Source: DASYHS01 sp035998295
Lineage (GTDB): Bacteria; Pseudomonadota; Alphaproteobacteria; Azospirillales; Azospirillaceae
Direction: 5' to 3'
DNA length: 34,577 bases
Assembly (NCBI RefSeq): GCF_035998295.1
Contig: NZ_DASYHS010000038.1
Location: 1-34,577, forward strand
The notes under the pieces were generated by a model, which worked only from the letters and a program-made list of their open reading frames with translations, did not search any database and had not been told where the DNA came from. The position numbers were made by a program, and so were the translations under genes. Below are positions 14,749-22,819 of this stretch, one piece after another. Every line of letters starts with the position of its first letter. Positions within the stretch are counted from its first letter, which is position 1.

Positions 14749-15498
14749 ATGATCCGAAGCCTCGACGTCCTGCGAAGCTACACGATCCGCGCGACCGACG
14801 ACGTCCTCGGCGGAGTCCGGGACCTGTATTTCGACGACACCTCCTGGACGGTCCGCTACCTGGTCGTCGACACGGGCACCTGGCTGCCCGGGCGCTCGGT
14901 GCTGATCCCGACCTCCGCTCTCGGCAAGCCGGATGCGGCGCGCCAGCATTTCCCCGTCGACCTGACCCGCCGACAGGTCAAGGACAGCCCCGACGTCGAC
15001 GTGGACCGGCCGGTCAGCCGCCAGGTCGAGGCCGACGTCTACGGCTATTACGGCTGGGCGCCCTACTGGGGCGCCGGTGCCGGCGTGGCGCCCGGCATGC
15101 CGGGCTACATGGCGGTGCCGCCGCCGCAGACCGCACCGCCCGTGCGGCACCGCGAGGAGGGCGACCCGCATCTGCGCAGCGGGCGCGAGGTCACCGGCTA
15201 CTACATCGGTGCTTCCGACGGCGACGTCGGCCATGTCGACGACCTGCTCGTCGAGGACGACGGGTGGCGGCTGCGCTACCTCCTGGTCGACACCGTGAAC
15301 TGGCTGCCCGGCCGCAAGGTGCTGGTCGCCTCGGACTGGATCCGCTCCGTCAGCTGGTCCGAGCAGAAGATCCATGTCGGCCTGACCAGGGAGCAGGTGA
15401 AGAACAGCCCGGAATACGACGAGGTCGCGGGCGTGAACCGGGCCTACGAGGAGCAGCTCTACGCCCATTACGGCGAGAGGCCCTACTGGGGCGTTTGA
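14749..15498 (+). CDS. Double PRC-barrel domain protein
   Basis: A 249-residue protein with no signal peptide. Two PRC-barrel domains are visible at about 1-85 and 140-225, each with the pattern V(G)xVxDLxxDDxxWxxRYLxVDTxxWLPGRxVL. They are joined by a Tyr/Pro/Gly-rich linker (YGYYGWAPYWGAG). A related YGERPYWG motif forms the very C terminus. PRC barrels bind proteins or RNA, for example in RimM and photosynthetic reaction centre H. No enzyme role is expected. The preceding triple repeat may control its translation. It is followed by an exported PRC protein. Confidence 0.88.
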   Translation: MIRSLDVLRSYTIRATDDVLGGVRDLYFDDTSWTVRYLVVDTGTWLPGRSVLIPTSALGKPDAARQHFPVDLTRRQVKDSPDVDVDRPVSRQVEADVYGYYGWAPYWGAGAGVAPGMPGYMAVPPPQTAPPVRHREEGDPHLRSGREVTGYYIGASDGDVGHVDDLLVEDDGWRLRYLLVDTVNWLPGRKVLVASDWIRSVSWSEQKIHVGLTREQVKNSPEYDEVAGVNRAYEEQLYAHYGERPYWGV

Positions 15499-15548
15499 GC
15501 GGCCGCATCCCGGAACCCGCCGACCGAAGCCACTCAAGGAGGACTGAC

Positions 15549-16352
15549 ATGCGTACGAAATGGACGCTGATGGGTACCGCAGCCATGGTGCTCGGTCTTG
15601 CCGCGCCGGCGGCGGCGCAGGAGACCGAACCGGCCGCCACCGTTGCTCCGCTCCAGGACGCCGAGATCGTCTCGCTGCCGGCCTGGCAGGCCGATGCCGC
15701 CTATTATCGGGGCTGGAGCGCCGAGGAGTTCATCGACGACGTGGAGGTCTACGGCCCGACCGGCGAGAACATCGGCGAGGTCGAGAACATTGTCGTCGGG
15801 CCTGACGGCCGCATCCTCAGCATCGTGGCCGAGGTCGGCGGGCTATGGGACATCGGCGACACCCATGTCAACGTGCCCTGGAGCGAGGTCGAGATCGGGC
15901 CCGGCATGGAGCGCGTGACGATCCCGGTCACGCAGGAGACCGTCGAGCGGTATGCGGAGCGGACCGAGCTCGCCTATCTGCCGGGCGAGGTCGCGGAGGA
16001 CCGCGTCGTGCCGGTCGAGGAGGACGACCTCGCCGACGATCTCGTCACCGGTCCGCGCGCGTGGCGCGTCGACCAGCTGATCAACGACTACGTCCGGCTG
16101 GCCGACGGCGTGCCCTACGGCTGGGTCGGCGACGTGATCTTCGACGCCGAGGGGCAGGTCCAGGCCGTGATCGTGTCGCAGCGCGGCGGCTACGGCGCCG
16201 GGGCCTACCCCTATCCGTGGTTCGGCTACCGTTACGCCTGGACGCCGACCACGCCCTACTACTCGCTGCCCTACGCCGAGCCGGACATCGCGGAGCTGGA
16301 GCCTTTCGACTATGAGCGGCTCGAGGTGGAGACGGTGGGCGACATCGAATGA
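15549..16352 (+). CDS. Exported PRC-barrel domain protein
   Basis: A 267-residue protein with a Sec signal ending APAAAQ (about residue 24). A PRC-barrel domain follows at about 55-125 (VEVYGPTGENIGEVENIVVGPDGRILSIVAEVGG), and a second weaker barrel-like unit at about 170-215 (VGDVIFDAEGQVQAVIVSQ). Between them is an acidic linker; after them is a Tyr/Pro-rich segment. It is likely periplasmic. Start: ATG at 15549 with AAGGAGG upstream. It stands 50 bases behind the cytoplasmic double-PRC gene, so the two may act on the two sides of the membrane. Confidence 0.88.
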   Translation: MRTKWTLMGTAAMVLGLAAPAAAQETEPAATVAPLQDAEIVSLPAWQADAAYYRGWSAEEFIDDVEVYGPTGENIGEVENIVVGPDGRILSIVAEVGGLWDIGDTHVNVPWSEVEIGPGMERVTIPVTQETVERYAERTELAYLPGEVAEDRVVPVEEDDLADDLVTGPRAWRVDQLINDYVRLADGVPYGWVGDVIFDAEGQVQAVIVSQRGGYGAGAYPYPWFGYRYAWTPTTPYYSLPYAEPDIAELEPFDYERLEVETVGDIE

Positions 16353-16397
16353 GGCGGCGGCCGGCGGCCCGGCCCCTGGACGAGGGAGCGATCGGCA

Positions 16398-18401
16398 ATG
16401 AACGACTTTTCCCAGGCCCGCGAACGGATGGTCGATGTCCAGATCGCCCGCCGCGGCGTGCGCGACCCCGGGGTGCTCGCCGCGATGCGGCAGGTGCCGC
16501 GCGAGGCGTTCGTCGATCCCGGCTTCGAGGAGTTCGCGTACGAGGACACTCCGCTGCCGATCGGCGAGGAGCAGACCATCTCCCAGCCCTACATCGTCGC
16601 CGTGATGATCGAGGCGGCGGAGGTGAAGCCCGGCGACCGCGTGCTGGAGGTCGGCGCCGGCTCGGGCTACGCCGCGGCGGTGCTGGGGCGCATCGCCGGC
16701 CGGGTCCACGCGATCGAGCGCCACCCCTCGCTCGGCGAGGCCGCGCGCTGCCGTCTGGCCGGGCTCGGCTACGCCAATGTCGAGCTGCGCGTCGGCGACG
16801 GCTCCAAGGGCTGGCCGGAGGCGGCGCCGTTCGACGCGATCCTGGTCGCGGCGGGCGGGCCGCAGGTGCCCGCGGCACTGAAGGAGCAGCTCGCCGTCGG
16901 CGGCCGGCTCGTGATCCCGGTCGGCGGCGGGGAGCGGCGCCAGACCCTGCTCAAGATCACCCGCCGGACCGGGACCGACTACGAGGAGGAGGATCTCGGC
17001 GCCGTCGCCTTCGTGCCCCTGGTCGGCGAGCAGGGCTGGGCGGAGGACGGCACCCGCTCGGCCGGCAACCACGTCCCCGGCCATTCGCGGGGCCGGAGCC
17101 TGCCGGAGATGATCGCCGAGGCGGCCGAGCCGCTGCCCGACCTCGACGATCCCGCCTTCGGCGCCCTGTTCGACCGCTTCGCCGACGCACGCGTCGTGCT
17201 GCTGGGCGAGGCCAGCCACGGCACCTCGGAATTCTACCGCGCCCGCGCCGCGATCACCCGCCGCCTGATCGAGCGGCACGGCTTCACCGTCGTCGCGGTC
17301 GAGGCCGACTGGCCCGACGCGGCCGCCGTGGACCGCTACGTGCGCCACCGGTCCGCACCCCGCGCCGAGGCCAGGCCGCCGTTCCGGCGCTTCCCGACCT
17401 GGATGTGGCGCAACACCGAGGTCGCCGCCCTGATCGACTGGCTGCGCGCGCATAACGAGGGCGTGCCGGACATGCAGGGCCGGGCCGGCTTCTACGGCCT
17501 CGACATCTACAGCATGCGCGATTCGATCGCCGCCGTGCTCGACTACCTCGACGAGGTCGACCCCGGGGCGGCGGCGGTCGCGCGCGAGCGCTACGGCTGC
17601 CTGACGCCCTGGCAGCGCGACCCCGCGACCTACGGCCGGGCCGTGCTGACCGCCGGCTACGGCGAATGCGCGGAGGCGGTGATCCGCCAGTGCCGGGATC
17701 TCCTGGACAGGCGGCTGGACTATGCGGCGAAGGACGGCGAGGGCTTCCTGGACGCGGCGCAGAACGCCCGCCTCGTCGCCTCGGCCGAGCACTACTACCG
17801 GATCATGTATCACGGCGGCCCGGAATCCTGGAACCTGCGCGACACCCACATGGCCGAGACGCTCGGCCACGTGCTCGACGCGCGCGGGCCGGACGCGAAG
17901 GCGGTGGTGTGGGCGCACAACTCGCATATCGGCGATGCCCGCTACACGGAGATGGGCAATGTCCGCGGCGAGCTGAACATCGGCCAGCTCGTCCGCGAGC
18001 GCTACGGCGACCGGGCGGTGCTGGTCGGTTTCGGCACCCATGCCGGCACCGTCGCCGCGGCGACGGACTGGGACGGCGACATGGAGGTGAAGCGTGTCCG
18101 CCCGTCGCACCGCGACAGCTACGAGCGGCTGTGCCACGACGCCGGGGTGCGGAACTTCCTGCTCGACCTGCGCGCCGGCCGCAACGACGCCGTCCGCCGG
18201 CGCCTGCTCGAGCCGCGGCTGGAGCGTTTCATCGGCGTCATCTACCGGCCGGAGACCGAGCTGGCGAGCCATTACGCCGACGCCTCGCTGCCGCAGCAGT
18301 TCGATGCCTTCGTCTGGTTCGACGAGACCGGCGCCGTCACCCCGCTCGGCCCGGAGCACGCCCGGGCCGGCGTGCCGGACACCTATCCGTTCGGCCTGTA
18401 A
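16398..18401 (+). CDS. Protein-isoaspartate methyltransferase / erythromycin esterase fusion
   Basis: A 667-residue two-domain protein. Residues 1-215 are a PCMT: TISQPYIVAVMIEA substrate region and SAM motif EVGAGSGYAA at 84-93. This activity methylates isoaspartate in aged proteins. Residues 255-655 are an erythromycin-esterase domain. Its active-site blocks are GEASHGTSE (His274), EADW (Glu302) and WAHNSHIGD (His507, His510), matching the catalytic His/Glu positions of EreC. Ere-like domains hydrolyse esters, but most chromosomal ones have no known substrate and need not confer macrolide resistance. A frameshift artefact is unlikely because the fusion is in frame through a natural linker. 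It ends the plus-strand stress block. Confidence 0.92.
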   Translation: MNDFSQARERMVDVQIARRGVRDPGVLAAMRQVPREAFVDPGFEEFAYEDTPLPIGEEQTISQPYIVAVMIEAAEVKPGDRVLEVGAGSGYAAAVLGRIAGRVHAIERHPSLGEAARCRLAGLGYANVELRVGDGSKGWPEAAPFDAILVAAGGPQVPAALKEQLAVGGRLVIPVGGGERRQTLLKITRRTGTDYEEEDLGAVAFVPLVGEQGWAEDGTRSAGNHVPGHSRGRSLPEMIAEAAEPLPDLDDPAFGALFDRFADARVVLLGEASHGTSEFYRARAAITRRLIERHGFTVVAVEADWPDAAAVDRYVRHRSAPRAEARPPFRRFPTWMWRNTEVAALIDWLRAHNEGVPDMQGRAGFYGLDIYSMRDSIAAVLDYLDEVDPGAAAVARERYGCLTPWQRDPATYGRAVLTAGYGECAEAVIRQCRDLLDRRLDYAAKDGEGFLDAAQNARLVASAEHYYRIMYHGGPESWNLRDTHMAETLGHVLDARGPDAKAVVWAHNSHIGDARYTEMGNVRGELNIGQLVRERYGDRAVLVGFGTHAGTVAAATDWDGDMEVKRVRPSHRDSYERLCHDAGVRNFLLDLRAGRNDAVRRRLLEPRLERFIGVIYRPETELASHYADASLPQQFDAFVWFDETGAVTPLGPEHARAGVPDTYPFGL

Positions 18402-18408
18402 CGCAAGG

Positions 18409-18714
18409 TCACAGCACCGCGGCGCCCTCGATCAGCCGTTCGGCGTCGCGCAGATGCGCGACGCATTCCTGCGCCCGGCCCTGTTCCATCGCGGCGCGGC
18501 CCTCCGCCAGGACCGCCGCGATGCGCCGGCGCAGGTCCGCACGCTCGACCTGCTCCGCATCGTTCTCCAGCGCGATGAAGGTGGCGCTGTCGCAGACCTC
18601 CGTGCCGCCCAGCACGGTCGGGACGGAGGTGGCCTCCCGGGGCGTGAACTCCTCCAGCGCGCAGCCGGGGACGAGGATCGCGGCGAGAACGGCGAAGCAG
18701 TGCCTTGACGTCAT
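18409..18714 (-). CDS. Small lipoprotein overlapping the P450 gene
   Basis: A 101-residue predicted lipoprotein. The N terminus is short and hydrophobic with Cys18 in ILVPGC, a lipobox with an unusual Pro at -2. The mature part has an isolated Cys41 and ends in two amphipathic helices (LRRRIAAVLAEGRAAMEQGR, CVAHLRDAERLI) that recall a TPR unit. The ATG overlaps the P450 stop (ATGA) and GGGAGG lies upstream, so the two are translationally coupled. No family is recognised. It converges on the PCMT-Ere gene with seven bases between. Confidence 0.72.
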   Translation of the reverse strand: MTSRHCFAVLAAILVPGCALEEFTPREATSVPTVLGGTEVCDSATFIALENDAEQVERADLRRRIAAVLAEGRAAMEQGRAQECVAHLRDAERLIEGAAVL

Positions 18715-20114
18715 GATTGGCCTCCCTTGCGTGCATCCCTCGGGGCATCGATGCCGTCTCCACCGACGGCGGCGGCCGTGCCGGCATCCGTCGGGGGAAA
18801 GCGGGGCGGGGCGCCGCCCGCGCTCCGGTCCTCGCGGTCCGCGCCGGCGGACGGAGCGACGTCGCGGATGATGAAGCCGCTTGCCGGGGCCGCGGGCATG
18901 CGGGAGAGGTCGATGCGAAGGTCCTGCTCCGGCACCGTGTAGCGCATCGCCCCGGTCAGCAGCCGCAGGGCCGTCTTCATCACGGCGATCGTGATCCATT
19001 CGCCGGCGCAGCGGTGGCCGGCATGGTGCTCTCCCGCCCCCTGGGGGACGAGGTCGAAGGCGGTCGGCTTGCGGCCGCGGAACCGCTCCGGCCGGAACGA
19101 GCCCGCATCCCTCCAGAGCCGCTCGTCATGGAGCGTTCCATAGAGGTCCAGCAGGACCCAGGCGTCCCTTTCGAAGCGGTGGCCCCGCCATTCGAACGGC
19201 GTCAGCACCCGTCCGCCCACCAGGGGAAAGAACGGATAGAAGCGGCGGACTTCCTGCACGAAGGCTTCCAGCGCCTCGTCGTCCACCCGGTCCGGTGCCC
19301 CCTCCAGCGCGCGCCGGTCTTCCGGATGCTCGTGCAGGGCAAGGGCCGCGAAGGTCACGTAGCGCGCCACCGCCACCGTAGGCCGCAGCACGTTGAGGAG
19401 TTCGACGGCTGCCGCGTCGGTGTCGAGCGGCCGGCCGTTCTGGTCGCGGTACCAAGCGATCAGATGGGTGGCGCTGCCTTCCGGAACGACGAGGTCGCGG
19501 GCCCGCACGGCGTCGACGATCCCGCGCGCCCACCGTTCCGTCCGCGTGCGCAGCAGCATGCCCTTCCAGTTCCGCGGCCCGACGGAACCGGCGCCCTCGA
19601 CCATGGCCGCCAGCTCGCGCGTGCGCGCGGCCTCGTCGCTCGGGGAGAGGTCCAGGCCGGCCCACCGGCAGACGGCGCGGCACAGGATCGCCTGGACCTC
19701 GGCGCCCAGGACGATCGCCTCCATGCCCTGCCACCGGGGGATCTGGTTCCGCCAGTCGGTTTCCACCAGCCGCATCAGCCGCCCGACGGCTTCGGGCGAC
19801 ATCAGGGACATGAACATCGCCTTGCGCCGGCGATGGGCCTCGCCGTCCAGGGTCTGCACGCTGCCCCGGTCCTGAAGCAGCTTCAGTGCCGTCACCGGGA
19901 TCGCGCCCCGGCGCGTGAAGCGGTCCGGCTCGTAGAAGACGCGGACCGCTTCCTCGCCGGTGATGCAGACGGCCGGACGGAGCATCAGCCGGGTCTCGAA
20001 GATGTCGGAGCCCAGCCGCCGGGCGCGGCTCGGGATGAACTCGTAGCCCTCCGAAAGCAGCGAGAGCGTGCTGTCGAAGGCGCGGTCGCGGGGGATCGGA
20101 GAAGACCGGGTCAT
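18711..20114 (-). CDS. CYP152-type cytochrome P450 peroxygenase
   Basis: A 467-residue H2O2-driven fatty acid hydroxylase. The heme Cys369 lies in GEHHAGHRCAGEWITI, the CYP152 form of the Cys loop. The hallmark Arg-Pro pair (Arg244-Pro245, NVLRPTVA) replaces the acid-alcohol pair of ordinary P450s and binds the substrate carboxylate. The position of BSbeta Gln85 is Gln87 (SVQTLDG), whereas OleT has His. This predicts alpha/beta-hydroxylation rather than decarboxylation. Start: ATG at 20114, which matches the family N terminus (IPRDRAFDSTLSLLSEGYEFI aligned by pattern). After about residue 422 there is an extra, low-complexity tail of some 45 residues absent from the usual 415-420-residue enzymes. 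It overlaps the lipoprotein gene. Confidence 0.93.
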   Translation of the reverse strand: MTRSSPIPRDRAFDSTLSLLSEGYEFIPSRARRLGSDIFETRLMLRPAVCITGEEAVRVFYEPDRFTRRGAIPVTALKLLQDRGSVQTLDGEAHRRRKAMFMSLMSPEAVGRLMRLVETDWRNQIPRWQGMEAIVLGAEVQAILCRAVCRWAGLDLSPSDEAARTRELAAMVEGAGSVGPRNWKGMLLRTRTERWARGIVDAVRARDLVVPEGSATHLIAWYRDQNGRPLDTDAAAVELLNVLRPTVAVARYVTFAALALHEHPEDRRALEGAPDRVDDEALEAFVQEVRRFYPFFPLVGGRVLTPFEWRGHRFERDAWVLLDLYGTLHDERLWRDAGSFRPERFRGRKPTAFDLVPQGAGEHHAGHRCAGEWITIAVMKTALRLLTGAMRYTVPEQDLRIDLSRMPAAPASGFIIRDVAPSAGADREDRSAGGAPPRFPPTDAGTAAAVGGDGIDAPRDARKGGQS

Positions 20115-20178
20115 GCCTGGACCAACACCCCGCGCGCCCGCCGGTTTCGGGCGAAAGGCGGATGTCGGCCGCCCCGGC

Positions 20179-21060
20179 TCAGGCCGGGAACAGGTTCTGC
20201 GCCAGGAAATCGACGAAGACCCGCAGCTTCGGCGACAGATGGCGGCTCGACGGCCACAGCATCCGGAACGTGCCCTCGTGGTCGACATGGTCGTCGAGCA
20301 CGGTCGCGAGCGTGCCCTCCGCGAGCTGGCGGCGGATCGCGAAGTCCGGCAGGCAGGCGATGCCGAGCCCCTGTTCGGCCATGTAGATCAGGGGCTCGAT
20401 CGTGTTGGCGACCGCGCCCGTCGGCAGGTCGACGTCCTTGCGCCCGCGGCGCAGCGGCCAGCGCTCCAGCTTGCCGTTGGTCGCGTAGCGGTGGTGCAGG
20501 CAGGCGTGGGCCTTCAGGTCGTCCGGCCTGCGCGGAACGCCCCGGCGCGCGAGATAGTCGGGCGACCCGACGAGGAGGAGCCGGAACGTGCCCAGTACGC
20601 GGCTCATCAGCCGCGAATCGCTGACCTCGCCCGCGCGCACCACGCCGTCGAAGCCCTCGTCGATCACGTCGACCAGCCGGTCCGTGAAGTCGAGGTCGAG
20701 CTCGACCTCGGGATATGCCCGCATGAACGCGCTCAAGGTCGGCATCATCAGCATGCCGGCGAGCGGCAGGCTGACGCGCAGCCTGCCGCGCGGCGCGCCC
20801 TGCGACTGCGCGAGTTCCAGTTCCGCCGCCTCGATCTCGCAGAAGATGCGTCGGCAGCGCTCGAGGAAGAGCGCGCCCTCCGACGTCAGGGTGATCGTGC
20901 GCGTCGAGCGGTGGAAGAGCCGCACGCCGAGGCGTTCCTCCAGCCGCGCGACCGCCTTGCCGATCGCCGACGACGATACCCCGAGCTGCCGCCCCGCGAC
21001 CGTGAAGCTGCGGGCCTCCGCGGCCTGGACGAAGGCGTTGAGCGAGCCGAGACTGTCCAT
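20179..21060 (-). CDS. LysR family transcriptional regulator
   Basis: A 293-residue regulator. Residues 1-60 are the LysR winged helix (LNAFVQAAEARSFTVAGRQLG, then SSSAIGKAVARLEERLGVRLF). Residues about 88-290 are the effector-binding domain, of the CrgA-like class (RGRLRVSLPLAG, DLDFTDRLVDVIDEGFDGVVRAG, SPDYLARRG, GLGIACLPDF). The ATG at 21060 is preferred over the frame extending to 21126, because the HTH then begins at the usual distance. It is divergent from an MFS exporter with 170 bases between. By the usual LysR arrangement it probably controls that exporter. Confidence 0.93.
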   Translation of the reverse strand: MDSLGSLNAFVQAAEARSFTVAGRQLGVSSSAIGKAVARLEERLGVRLFHRSTRTITLTSEGALFLERCRRIFCEIEAAELELAQSQGAPRGRLRVSLPLAGMLMMPTLSAFMRAYPEVELDLDFTDRLVDVIDEGFDGVVRAGEVSDSRLMSRVLGTFRLLLVGSPDYLARRGVPRRPDDLKAHACLHHRYATNGKLERWPLRRGRKDVDLPTGAVANTIEPLIYMAEQGLGIACLPDFAIRRQLAEGTLATVLDDHVDHEGTFRMLWPSSRHLSPKLRVFVDFLAQNLFPA

Positions 21061-21076
21061 GCCCTGCACCTCGATT

Positions 21077-21134
21077 TCGGACCTGCAAGTCCGATGTGTT
21101 CCGAACTGTAGCGCAATTCTCCGCATCGCAGAAT
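21077..21134. promoter_or_regulatory. Two inverted repeats in the LysR/MFS divergent spacer
   Basis: TCGGAC-CTGCAA-GTCCGA (21077-21094) is a perfect 6-base inverted repeat with a 6-base gap. ATTCT (21116-21120), 9 bases and AGAAT (21130-21134) form a second one in locally AT-rich DNA. The centres are about 39 bases apart. This spacing is plausible for the recognition and activation sites of a LysR regulator. Confidence 0.45.
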
Positions 21135-21230
21135 GATTTTACTTTGTCCGCCAATGCGGTAGCCGAGCCCGCTCCGGCGGGACGGGTCCGGTTGCCGGCA
21201 CCGTCCCGAACCCTTTCCATAGGCGGCTTC

Positions 21231-22472
21231 ATGACATCGACGACCACGCCCCGCGACGGCGCCGCGGACGCGGCCCGGGCCCCGGGTGCCCATGCGGCAC
21301 CGGACCGTCTCCCCCTGGCCGGGCTGCTCGCCCTGGCGATGGCCTGCTTCATCACCGTGCTGACCGAGGCGCTGCCGGCGGGGCTGCTGCCGCAGATGAG
21401 CGGCGATCTCGGCGTCTCGGAACCGCTGGTCGGCCAGCTCGTCACCCTCTACGCCGTCGGCACGCTGGTCACGGCGATCCCGCTGACGGCGGCGACGCAG
21501 GGCTGGCGGCGCCGGCCGCTGCTGCTCGTCGCGATCGGCGGCTTCGCCGTCGTCAACACCGTCACGGCGGTATCGACGGACTACGCGCTGACGCTCGGCG
21601 CGCGGTTCTTCGCCGGCGTGTTCGCCGGGCTCCTGTGGGCGCTCGTCGCCGGCTATGCCGCGCGCATGGTGCCGGAGCACCTGAAGGGCCGCGCGATGGC
21701 GGTCGCCATGGTCGGCATCCCGCTGGCGCTGTCCCTCGGCATTCCGGCCGGGACCTTCCTCGGTGCTGCCACCGGCTGGCGTGTCGCCTTCGGCATCATG
21801 AGCGCGCTCACCCTCGTCCTGATCGGCTGGGTCCTCGCCACGATCCCGGACTTTCCCGGCCAGGCGGCGGGCAGGCGGCTGTCGATCGCGAAGGTCTTCA
21901 TGCTGCCCGGCATCCGGCCGGTGCTGTTCGTCACGCTCGCCTTCGTGCTCGCGCACAACGTCCTCTACACCTACGTGGCTCCCTTCGTCGTCTCGGCCGG
22001 CCTGGCGGAGGACGTGGACGTCGTCCTGCTCGTCTTCGGCCTGTCCGCGCTCGCCGGCATCTGGATCACCGGCGTCCTGATCGACCGCTGGCTGCGCGAG
22101 CTGGTGCTCGCCAGCACTGTCCTCTTCGCGCTGGTGTCGGTCGCCCTCGGCCTGTGGGGCGGCGCTCCCGCCGTGATCTATGCCGGGGTCGGCCTGTGGG
22201 GCCTGGCCTATGGCGGCTCGGCGACGCTGTTCCAGACCGCGTCGGCCAAGACCGCGGGCGAGGCGGCCGACGTCGCCCAGTCGATGATCGTCACGGTCTG
22301 GAACGTCGCGATCGCCGGCGGCGGGTTCTTCGGCGGCATCCTCCTGGAGACGCTCGGCGCCGGCGTCTTCCCGTGGACCGTCCTTCTCGTCCTGGTCCCG
22401 ACCCTGCTCGTCGCGTGGCGGGCGAAGGCCCATGGCTTTCCGCCGGCCGGGCCCCGCGATCCGGGGCTTTGA
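21231..22472 (+). CDS. MFS exporter, DHA1 / AraJ-like
   Basis: A 413-residue inner-membrane transporter with about 12 hydrophobic helices. Family marks are the helix 1-2 region TVLTEALPAGLLPQMSGDLGVSE, typical of the sugar-efflux/AraJ group, and motif A-like QGWRRRPLLL between helices 2 and 3. A helix-5 glycine/proline pattern (VGIPLALSLGIPAGTFLG) resembles the antiporter motif of exporters. The ATG at 21231 is chosen; an upstream start at 21096 would place 45 polar residues before helix 1 and run across the operators. It is probably a drug or metabolite exporter under the divergent LysR protein. Confidence 0.9.
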   Translation: MTSTTTPRDGAADAARAPGAHAAPDRLPLAGLLALAMACFITVLTEALPAGLLPQMSGDLGVSEPLVGQLVTLYAVGTLVTAIPLTAATQGWRRRPLLLVAIGGFAVVNTVTAVSTDYALTLGARFFAGVFAGLLWALVAGYAARMVPEHLKGRAMAVAMVGIPLALSLGIPAGTFLGAATGWRVAFGIMSALTLVLIGWVLATIPDFPGQAAGRRLSIAKVFMLPGIRPVLFVTLAFVLAHNVLYTYVAPFVVSAGLAEDVDVVLLVFGLSALAGIWITGVLIDRWLRELVLASTVLFALVSVALGLWGGAPAVIYAGVGLWGLAYGGSATLFQTASAKTAGEAADVAQSMIVTVWNVAIAGGGFFGGILLETLGAGVFPWTVLLVLVPTLLVAWRAKAHGFPPAGPRDPGL

Positions 22473-22524
22473 GCCGCAGGGCCGGATGCGCTAGGTTCGG
22501 CCACGCCTCCCCCTGGACCGAGAC

Positions 22525-22797
22525 ATGATGAGCGATCCCGGACTGCCCTCCACCGACCTGATCGGCCATGTCGCGGGCTTCCTGACGACCATCGCCTTCC
22601 TGCCTCAGGCGGTGAAGACGTGGCGCACGCGTTCCGCCCGCGACATCTCGCTCGCGATGTTCTTGTGCCTGTGCGCGGGCATCGTCCTGTGGCTGGTCTA
22701 CGGGATCATGCTCGGCGCCTGGCCCGTCATCGTCGCCAACGCCGTCACCCTCGCCATCGCCTCGGTCATCCTCGTCTTCAAGCTGCGCTACGGATGA
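22525..22797 (+). CDS. SemiSWEET family sugar transporter
   Basis: A 90-residue membrane protein with three helices, the size of a SemiSWEET protomer. The PQ motif is Pro27-Gln28 in TIAFLPQAVKTWRTRSARDIS, with the usual SxRDIS after it. Helices 2 and 3 follow (AMFLCLCAGIVLWLVYGIML; ANAVTLAIASVILVFKL). SemiSWEETs dimerise and pass sugars by facilitated diffusion. ATG at 22525 or 22528 are both possible. It lies 52 bases behind the MFS gene on the same strand, so co-transcription is possible. It converges on the lodB-like gene. Confidence 0.9.
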   Translation: MMSDPGLPSTDLIGHVAGFLTTIAFLPQAVKTWRTRSARDISLAMFLCLCAGIVLWLVYGIMLGAWPVIVANAVTLAIASVILVFKLRYG

Positions 22798-22819
22798 CGC
22801 CGGCGCCTGCCGTGCCGGC

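Noticed and set aside
15843..18359. 838-codon minus-strand frame
   Set aside because: Shadow of the PCMT-Ere fusion, whose two sets of catalytic motifs are intact on the plus strand.
16398..18401. Macrolide resistance gene
   Set aside because: The Ere-like domain is fused to PCMT in a stress block; family membership alone does not show drug hydrolysis.
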